Shown one piece after another: positions 55,781 to 64,000 of a DNA stretch of 64,000 nucleotides. The position numbers and the translations under genes are program-made. Location: assembly GCA_038030265.1 (NCBI GenBank), contig CM075937.1:16492001-16556000 (forward strand), written 5' to 3'. Under the pieces are notes generated by a model, which was not told where the DNA came from, did not search any database, and saw only the letters and a program-made list of their open reading frames with translations. Each line of letters opens with the position of its first letter. Positions within the stretch are counted from its first letter, which is position 1. This stretch comes from Corythucha ciliata (lineage: Eukaryota > Arthropoda > Insecta > Hemiptera > Tingidae).

Positions 55781-55960
55781 CTTGCAACGTAGTATGTATT
55801 CTCCAGGTCGGATAGATTGAAATTCGTAGAAAATAGCCAAATCGCTGTCCAACTGTCCGACCTCTTCACCTATACCTATATTCATCGATAACCATAAAAT
55901 TCCTCATTTTTTCGTATTTAAGCGTTTCGGGGGCCCCGTCTGATAGGGGGCCCGGGGCTA
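55744..55960 (+). repeat. dispersed repeat, copy 2, at array edge
   Basis: GCTCAATCGAATATTCAGCC, AGCCAAATCGCTGTCCAACT and GGGGCCCCGTCTGATAGGGG match 1-165 in order. The copy closes the family A array at 54,080-55,780. Confidence 0.75.
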
Positions 55961-56199
55961 AGCTACTGCGTGGGGTCTGAAGTCCAAGGAAGCAGCTGGA
56001 CGCAAGCGGACCTTTTCGGGTTGCTTAAAGTCGAGAAAATCTGCTTACCCAACTTCAATGAGATTTTATGGGGCTCTTTAGACCGTTGGTACTATAGTGC
56101 CCCTTCGTTCGTATATACTTGTAGCTTTGGGGGGGGGGGGATCTACCCCCTGTGCGTCAAGGGCAACAAATATGCGAAATACTGCAACAATAGCAATGT

Positions 56200-57370
56200 T
56201 AAGGTGACGTATTGTCCATTTTATGTGAAAACTCGTCGGTTTCACAAAAAATTGTCAATTTCATAACGAAATTGTCGGTTTTACGAGAAAACTTTCAATT
56301 TTGTAAGACATTTTAAGCATATGAGCATAATGGTTGATTTTATGAGGAAATTTTCAGTCAAAAAGGTATCAATGTGATGAGTACATCGTCAGTGTAATAA
56401 GGACAGATAAATTCTGTGAAGAAAATGACAATTGTTTGAGGCGGATTGACAATATGAGAAAATTGCCAATTTTGAATGAATTTTAAAATTTGTAAGTAAA
56501 TTGTTTGTTAGTTCGAATAGGAAAATGTTAATTTCAAGTGAAAATCGTAAATTTTCTAGGAATCGATAATTTTAGGATGAAATTGTCAGTTACACGAGGA
56601 AATTGTATGTTTATTAGCAAATTGACATTTTCATTAGTGCATCGTCAATTTGATCAAACACTTGTCAATTTGAAGCAGAAATTGTCAATTTGACATGGAA
56701 ATTGTCAATTTGACGAGGAAATTGTAACTTATCCTCAAAAGTTTTATTTTTGGTTCTTGGAACTTATTAATTTTGCTCCATGACTCGATGGGCAATTGCG
56801 CTTTCGGTAATTATTGTTAATACAGTAATTGGTGATCGTTTGCTTTGGCTTTAAACTTGAAATTTTTAGTAAATAGCCGATTATACGCGGAAATGATCAA
56901 TTTTCAGAGTGAATTGACAATTTTATTAGAAAATAATCGTCTCGTATATTTATTTATAAGAATTAATTTAAGAAAAATTAATTTATAAGAAAAAAATCCT
57001 CGTATAATGAGGAAATTGTCAATTTTATGAGGAAATAATCAATTTTATGGGGAAATAATAATTTTTATGGGGAAATTGTTCATTGTATGTGGAAATTGTC
57101 AATTTTATAAGGAAATTGGGATTTTTTAAAAAAGAAATCGTGAATTTTATGAGGCAATTTTCTATTTTATGAGGAAATTGTACATTCTACGCGTGAATTG
57201 TCAATTTTATGAGGATATAATTAATGTTATTAAGAAATTGTCCATTTTATGACGAAATTGTCAATTTTATAAGGTAATTGTTAATTTTATGTGGAAATTG
57301 TTAGTTTTATGAGGAAATTGTCATTTTCATGGGGAGACTGTTAATTTTATGAACAGATAATTTTGGGAAA
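56200..57370 (+). repeat. family E array (~21-bp GAGGAAATTGTCAATTTTAT unit)
   Basis: About forty units of a GAGGAAATTGTCAATTTTAT type, with lengths of 20-22 bp, cleanest at 57,010-57,340. The block is very AT-rich. A short break with non-repeat text lies near 56,740-56,870. Confidence 0.92.
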
Positions 57371-57539
57371 TTTGTTGTTTCGTTTGCCATGAAACCAATT
57401 TCGTTGGGTTGCCTGTTTCAGAGATCGATTGTGCAGATTTTTTGCGTTAAGAACAGAATGCGAAACGACGCGCGCAGACATGTCCCGCCATGCGCACGTT
57501 ACGTGTGGCGCAGGGCTTTAAAATAAACTTGAAAAATAC

Positions 57540-58390
57540 TTTTTTTCGTAGCATTAAACTGAGACTTTTCTTAATTTAAGGCGTGAATAAGCTCTTTTTC
57601 TGGATTTATGAATTAGCAGTTTTCTCCATAGTAGCCGTGAAGTAGTGCCTTTTCTCAATTTAACAATGAATTAGCTATTTTTCTCATTTTTAGCCGCTAA
57701 ATAATTAGAGTTTTCTCACTTTGTCCATGAGAATCGAAGCTTTTTCTCAAATGTAGCCGCCTTTTACTGTACAGCGTACATGTGGTGCGTTTTACATGAG
57801 GCGTAGACCTGCTTGAGAGCGTGTTAAGTGATGTCTGCAAAGCGGACGTGGGGCTTGCGATTTTCATCGAAAGCACACAGATGGGGCTCTAACAGGTGTT
57901 TTCGTTTAGCCGTCAATTTTGTGATTTCTCAACTTTTTAGCAATGAATTAGCTCTTTTTCTCACTTGAGCTCATATAGCCGCGAATTGGTCTTTTCGTGT
58001 TTTCGGCCACGAATTACTGCTTTTTCTAATCTTTATTCATGAATTTAGCTCTTTCCCTCAATTTTAGCCGCGAAGTATCGTTTTACCCTGTAATGTGAAT
58101 TAGCTGTTTTTCTCGTTTTTAGCCCTTATTCAGCGCTTTTTCTCAATTCTATCAGTAAATTAGTGGTTTTTCATGATTTCAGCCGTGAATATCAGCCATT
58201 TTATTGATTTTAACCTAAGATTAGCGTTGTTCTCAATTTTGGTTCTGGATATTGCGTCAAGAAATCTCTAATTAGCGCTTTTTCACAATTTTGGCCACGA
58301 ATATCAGCACTTTACAACATTTTAGCCACGTTCTTGCTCCTAGAGAAGCACATTAGTGCGCTTTCTTAGTTTTAGCCGCCTAAGGACCTC
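57540..58390 (+). repeat. family A degenerate array (block 9)
   Basis: Units TTTTCTCAATTTTAGCCGCG, AATTAGCTCTTTTTCTCA and TTTTAGCCGTGAA-like words recur at about 30 bp, interrupted by a GC-richer stretch at 57,770-57,900. Confidence 0.85.
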
Positions 58391-58394
58391 CATG

Positions 58395-61300
58395 CAATGA
58401 GGATTGGACGAATCTACTGAACATTCGGTTTAACTTCTGCCCTTATACAAAGTCTCAGGAAGAGCCTCGTCGCAGTCGGACCTCACTGCGGTCCATCCTG
58501 TGGAGTCGAGAAAATCGGCACAAACCAAACGCGTGAGAGACGCAAGTTGTTGGCTGCAATTTGATGCCACGGCAGGCCTCATTACGCGCATTACAATTGA
58601 CCATTGTCCTATAGGGACTCATATACAGCGTCCACCTCAAATTCAAACACTTGAAAGAAATAACTCAAATTCGTAAAAATCGCCTATACTTAATTCCGCA
58701 GGAGGGACAACCCTGTCTGACATACTGTTGAATGAGGGGGGAAGTTATCACCGGTTTTTAGCGGGCTGTCCCCTCCCCTTCTGATTTAATGGCTGGCGTT
58801 GCTTTTTATTATTTGGTTATACACACGAGGAGACGAACGGTAAAGATGAGAGTAGTTTGTGCTTGAAGGCTCCAGATTGCCAGATTCTAATATTATTTTT
58901 GCGGTATTACTCTTAACAGAAAAACACAAACTCGTATAACCGGCAACACTCTAATTCCCTATTTGTTCACATTTTGCATGGTATTGAAAAGGGAACGAAG
59001 AAGAGAGTGTGGAAAATTTTCTCTGAAAAAGGGCAGGGAACGTATTATTTAACTTTAAACTGCCCACTGCCGGCTCTTTTATACCGTGTCGTCGTAAATT
59101 TCCTTTTTTTTTCAGGAAAAAAAAGAAAAGAAAAGAAAAATGCGTTAAAAGTGCGGAACATTTGCATTTACGACCCAAAAAGACTCAATGGGCGGGGATA
59201 TCCATGCTTTAGGGGTGCTCCTCCAACCTATCGTTTCAGTTAACCCGCCGAGTTGTCCGAGAAAGAAAACTGGCTTCGCGGAATCTCGAACTAAAGACTT
59301 TTTAGCGCTGTTCTTTACACACACACAGAAAAAGTTCATTTTTTTTCTTTCCTTTCCTTTTTTGGTCCATTTGGCTCGGATTAGAGTCGCCGGTTTCACT
59401 ATAGATAACGAATCGGTGTGTTTATTAACGGGTGGGAGGGGAGGACTTCTTCACTGTAAAGAGTGTCTTTCACGAAGAGCTTGCCTATTGAATTTGACCG
59501 AAAGGGTATAATAGGGTTTTATTAGGACAGTATGGTGTTGTAGGAGGGGGGGAGGTCGTTGGAGAAGGTATGCTCTTATATTTTATCGTTGAGCAGTAAA
59601 ATAACCCGTAGCTCGCGGAGATACGTAGCATTATGAGATTATCAGGTTTCTGAGGTTTCCTTTAGGGGAAGTTGGGGGGGGGGGATCGAACGTGACAATA
59701 AAATTATTTTATCTTAAAAGGAGCAGGTAAAATTAAAATGGAGGTAATTCGCTCTAATTATTGTAATTTTAGAATGAATGTCACTTCGTGAGTCAACCCA
59801 GTAATCTACATGCTTAAAAACCAAGCCATCAAGATTAAATTTAAGGGCAGCCCAGGTTACACCAATTAGCTCGGTTCCTGAAGTGATTTTTCTTTTCCAC
59901 TTTCTTCCCAGTTTCCTCCTATCTTGAAATCTGTACCTTTCTGTTTTAATCATCGGTCAAGGCTGAGCTTTCGTTATTAAAAAAAAATGTTCAGGAGGGA
60001 ATAAGAGAGTCAGTTTTCACTTTGTCCTACATGGGCTACAAGCAACCTTAAAGGACCTTTTTAAAAAGCGGGATATAGTTAACGAACTCACACTTCCGTG
60101 CTTTACGAATGAGAGAATCAAGTTGGATAAGGTATAAAGAATAAAAAAGAGATCCAACAGACCTAACTGTCTCAAGTCCACCGTTAAAAGTACCCCCGCG
60201 TGTATTCCTCCCTCACCTCTCGTTTTTTTTTCCACCACTTCCTTCGTCACAATTCCCATTATAATCCGACGACGCACTTGACCGCGACCTGTCACAACCT
60301 TGTTCCCTCCCCATCCCGCTCCTTTAAAAGAGAAGAAAAATAAACACGATAAAAGGGGAGGAGAACGAGTCTAGTTTTGTCTTCCTCAAGTTCAGGGAGG
60401 GAGTGAGATAGAGTTTGAGAGTGAAAAGAGATTGAGTGATTGACTTCTCTCCACTTCTCTTTTTCGCTACACCATCAAATTTTCAATTTCCTCTCGTCCT
60501 TTTATTTGATTGCTCTAGTAGCAACACTTTCTGAACGCGAACCGTGAAGAGATCAAAAAACGCCCCCCCCCCCGTCACTATGCTCCACCCAAACGTTCAT
60601 CAAAGTATAAAATCGAAAATCCCTGCCGCGGACTTAAAAGCGAGTGAAACTTTTTGAGGTGTAAAGTTAAAGTAGGTCGGGATTATACGATAAGAATGCA
60701 CGAATGGTCCGATAGGGGGGGGGGGGGTCAGCACCCCCTTGGACTTTAAGGAACGTGACGTATCTCCTTTTCTTCGGAGAACTGAGCAACGTAACCACTT
60801 CATTAGGATTTCATTGTGTGTAACTAAACCCTCGTCTTCACCTTCGTTCTTGGAAGGTGATTTCAGAATAATATCAAGAGCACGAGTGAAAGAGAGAGTG
60901 AGGAGAAGGAGAGCGAGGCGTCTGTATATAGGTGCGATTATTGTATAATTTTCTGCGTATTCAAGCGTTCCTGATAAGCTCAAGCGTATGAATTTCCTTT
61001 TTAATCTCAAACACTCAATAATTTCAATCAACTCTCCATTATCACCACATGAGTGAGAGGGGGCAAATCGCGCTGTCTTGGGGAGCCCCAATGGAAGATC
61101 CATTGTAATTATATAGACCAGACCAGTACACCCCAGCAGCAGCGGCGTATAGAGAGAACAAACGTTAATCGAGCCCAGTGGCTGAGCTCAATGGGGCCTT
61201 TTCATAGACCCCCCCCCGCTCCCCGCAGCCAGAACGGTCACTAAGATGTTTCAGTGTCATTCCATTGTTATTATGCCTATCCACTATCCACTTTCCCCCT

Positions 61301-61540
61301 TTCCACCCTTCTTCTTCATCATAATCTTCTTGATTTACGAAATCCACCACGGAAGGCCAGAGGGCCAATTCTTAGTTGTCGGGAACGACTGTCACGAGTC
61401 CACTTGCTATGGCCGCATAATGCCATATTTCTTATTCGGCGTCCTTGGATACCGCTTGAGGTATTTTTCCCTGAGAACTCAGAATAGGCCCCTATAGGTG
61501 AGGGCTCACACAGTGCTCCCCTCGATTTTTCTCGATAGAC
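58395..61540. other. DNA without recognised genes
   Basis: Contains a G run near 59,675, C runs near 60,565 and 61,212, and many short frames. The longest frame, 167 codons on the minus strand at 60,600-61,103, includes a homopolymer-coded stretch and no known domain, so it was not accepted. Confidence 0.4.
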
Positions 61541-61544
61541 CTGC

Positions 61545-62130
61545 AACTAACCACAGACAAACTCAAAAAACACCAAGAAGGCCCAACCACAGCAAAGCTC
61601 CAAACCATAGTAGAGTTCCAACCAATTTAGATTGTCCAATAAGGCTCAAGCACAGCAAAGGCCCAACCACAGCACAGGTCCAACCATAGAAAAGGTTCAG
61701 CCACAGCAAATCCCAACCACGGCAAAGGTCACACCACAGAAAAGGTCCAACCACAGCAAAGGCCCAATCACAGCAAAGGTCCAACCACAGCAAACATCCA
61801 ACTACTAAAAACCTCTAACCATGGTTAGAACCCCCGATGAGCTCCAACCACAGTAACGCCCCAACTGCACTAAAACTCCAACCACATAGAAGGCGTAACC
61901 ACAGCAGCTCCAAACCACAGCTAAAGTCGAACCACCAAGGTCCAACCACACCAATTAAGATCCAACCACACCAAAGGTCCAACAACACCAAAGGTCCAAC
62001 CACACCAAAAGTCTAACCACAGCAAAGGTCCAACCATCGCAAAGGTCCAGCCACAGCAAAGGTCATACCACTACAAAGGTACATCCACAGCAAAGCTTTA
62101 ACCGCAGTTAGAACCTCCAACCACAGTTCA
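61545..62130 (+). repeat. family D array (~17-bp CAAAGGTCCAACCACAG unit)
   Basis: About thirty units of CAAAGGTCCAACCACAG type with small variations (AAAGCTCCAACC, AAAGGCCCAACC). It is one of the least diverged arrays. The Trp/Leu/Gly/Val-rich minus-strand frames here come only from the repeat. Confidence 0.93.
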
Positions 62131-62329
62131 TGCAGTCTCACTGATTCGGCTCACTCAAAAACAAATTTCACAGTGCTGAATCTAGCGCATCAAGCGATTT
62201 CGACTGTCACCAGTCGCCAATTGGTTTTTAATCTGTCGAATATTTTAAATTTGTCTTTAAAATCAGATTGTTCAATTCCAGAAGTGTTTGTTTAGTGTAT
62301 GAACCTTGTGAACATTCAGTGGCAAAACA

Positions 62330-63240
62330 AACGTTGTGGTTAATAATCAAGTTTTGGAGGTTAACAATCCAGTGAAATTATATAGCCAGGGCGTACAATA
62401 GTCCCGAAACGGCAATGATTCAGGGTTAAGTGGGCATGAACTTGCCAGTTTCGAGGCTAAATAATCGCAAAAATTGCAAGCAGTGGCACACGAGTGGAGA
62501 TTCGATGGATAAAAATAAACCACCACGAAATTACAAGTTTTGAAGATGAATATCAGTAATGACTGCATGTTTGCGAAAATGAACAGCTGCGAAATCACTT
62601 TTCCAAGGAAAAAACAGCTTTAGGTTTGCTTTTGAGCTTGATTACGGACTTAGGAACTGAATCATTCAATAAACAAATTGTGTAATGGTCAAAAAACCAC
62701 TGAAGTTGCAACATTGGAGCAGATTGGTCACGAAATTAATTCATTTGGAGATGAAAATCTGAAAAATTGCAAGTTTCGGGTCTAAAGATCATCGAAATAT
62801 CATGTTTCTTGTCTTAACTTTCGCGAAATGGTAAGTTCTAGGGCTATTTTTTTTTGCAGCGGACGTGTGTAGCCGGTCCCGATAGTGTTAGTTATCGATA
62901 GTTAAAATGGCAAATCTCCCCCCCCCCCAATTGCAAGTTTTGGTTTTAGTGTGACCGCTGAACGGTGGAACTCGTACTAGCTGTCCACGACAGTTCCCAA
63001 AGTCGGGCCACAATAGCCGCTAAACTAAAACATTTTGGAGCTAAATTTCAGCGAATTTAGAAATTCCTAAGCTGAACATTTCAAAGTCGATAGTTTCTGG
63101 TCTTCATATGGTGGCAAGTTTCAGGGTTTCTTTTAGTGATCGTGTTTGGTAGAGCCGTATAAGACCATGTAGGCCGTGCTCAAAGTCTGTCGATAGCAGC
63201 AAAATTTGATCATTTTGGAGCTAAACATCCGTGAAATATT
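62330..63240 (+). repeat. family F degenerate array
   Basis: Phrases such as CGAAATTACAAGTTTTGAAG, GAAAAATTGCAAGTTTCGGG and CGCGAAATGGTAAGTTCTAG recur at about 30-60 bp. A C run lies near 62,920. Units are strongly diverged. Confidence 0.55.
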
Positions 63241-63289
63241 TTTTTCACTTGGATTTTGCTATGAATATAATGAATTTCCGGAGTTTGGT

Positions 63290-63720
63290 TCTTGAAAAAA
63301 CCCATTTCGTGGGGTTTATAGTCAATGTAAAACCCGATTTTACTGTGTTTTTTAGTAGAAACTAATGTTTTTGATGATTTTGCTTCGATTAAGGCCTAAT
63401 TTCATGCATCATCCAGCCATTCGTAGAACCAATTTTAAGCATTTGACTCACTGAAAAACAATTTTCAATGATTTTGGCTATTGAAAAACGAAAATTCGCG
63501 AGTTTAGCTGGTTAAAATAATATTTAAAAATGCTTTAATCCGCGCGCCATAAATGGTTCAATCGACCCCCCAAACTGACGATTCGTGACTTGAAAATGGC
63601 TGTAATGTCTATTGGCGCGCTGAAAATAGTCGAACCGGCAATTCTGGCCACTCAATTCCTTACTTATGCGCACTAAAACCAATCTGATAGATCATGGTCT
63701 GAAAATGCCTAAATAGATTA
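63290..63720. repeat. family G and reversed family B units
   Basis: 63,290-63,520 has AAAACCCATTTCGTGGGG- and AAAACCCGATTTTACTG-like family G words. 63,550-63,720 has GACTTGAAAATGGCTG and GCGCGCTGAAAATAGTC, the complement of family B. Confidence 0.5.
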
Positions 63721-63734
63721 TAGGTTCGTTCGTT

Positions 63735-63845
63735 TGTCGTCCGGAGCTGCTCTGGACTGCACGAACAGTCCGAAAAGCGTTCTTTTGTAATTCCGAACTA
63801 CACTGAAAGCGTTCGTTTGTCAAACCTCGGACTGTTCAGTGCAGC
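63735..63845. repeat. short nested repeats, possible small element
   Basis: GTTCGTTTGTC occurs twice (about 63,730 and 63,810), and CTGCACGAACAGTCCG near 63,757 is inverted relative to CGGACTGTTCAGTGCAG near 63,825. This mixed direct and inverted layout resembles a small hairpin-type element; its edges are not fixed. Confidence 0.45.
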
Positions 63846-64000
63846 ACTATCTACACTGAAAAATTAGGAGGAGCTTGCTGCTCGAAATGTTATAACCTGC
63901 TCTACTATAATTACCTTTTGTCAACATTAATTCTGACTGGGAAGCGGGAATAAATTATAAAGGTATAACGATTTTGTTATCGTTAGTTTAGCCATTTGCA

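Noticed and set aside
45975..58390. CRISPR-like arrays
   Set aside because: The repeats are degenerate, there are no unique spacers between exact repeats, no cas genes occur, and the sequence is eukaryotic.
60600..61103. 167-codon minus-strand open frame
   Set aside because: It contains a homopolymer-coded TPPPPIGP stretch, and there is no recognisable motif or start context.
61563..62003. Trp/Leu/Gly/Val-rich minus-strand frames resembling a membrane protein
   Set aside because: They are direct translations of the 17-bp family D repeat.
1..64000. tRNA or rRNA genes
   Set aside because: Visual search for tRNA box B-like and rRNA-like segments found none; a dedicated covariance scan was not possible.

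Overview
The window is repeat-dense, gene-poor DNA from a eukaryotic nuclear genome, most likely an invertebrate animal and plausibly an arthropod. The evidence is the mix of Ty3/gypsy, Ty1/copia and RNase H-bearing non-LTR retrotransposon relics with hAT-like and TTA/TAA- or TA-targeting DNA transposons and MITEs, plus poly-A, poly-C and trinucleotide microsatellites. No bacterial-style genes, operons, rRNA or tRNA were seen. The species cannot be named from the sequence.

Layout. 1-3,150: a dispersed repeat, then featureless AT-rich DNA. 3,153-5,350: a near-perfect hairpin, a degenerate repeat array and a candidate terminal exon (4,903-5,265). 7,777-13,081: a shattered Ty3/gypsy element, with integrase on the minus strand head-to-head with RT/RNase H on the plus strand. 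Its RNase H is split by a 2.9-kb TIR element that itself carries a nested MITE. 13,081-16,865: a 3.8-kb fold-back structure with nested inverted repeats and a copia RT fragment in the loop. 18,926-22,090: MITEs and repeat arrays. 22,130-25,010: a non-LTR retrotransposon relic broken by two DNA transposons with clear target-site duplications. 27,880-30,850: arrays around a second gypsy relic. 30,993-33,959: a compact gypsy element with about 100-bp LTRs, primer-binding site and polypurine tract. 34,500-45,970: mostly unannotated DNA with arrays, MITEs, microsatellites and a weak exon candidate at 36,131-36,257. 45,975-49,620: two large arrays in opposite orientation, face to face. 52,836-58,390: a weak exon candidate, then long arrays. 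61,545-64,000: further array families.

The most unusual content is not a gene. At least seven families of very degenerate short-period tandem repeats (about 15-31 bp) cover roughly 12-14 kb, in blocks on both strands. The main family has a period of about 30 bp, pairing a GCGAATTAGCG core with TTTTTCTCAATTTTAGCC. Neighbouring monomers differ strongly. Yet two whole blocks, as arms of the 13-17 kb fold-back, look about 97% alike by eye. This suggests the arrays move and duplicate as segments, perhaps inside transposable elements, rather than being homogenised monomer by monomer. Most retroelement relics sit directly against array boundaries.

The genes do not form a pathway. Almost every supportable coding sequence is a decayed transposable element. 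The three possible host exons are weak and belong to no family I recognise. All percentages, periods and array edges were judged by eye and are approximate.
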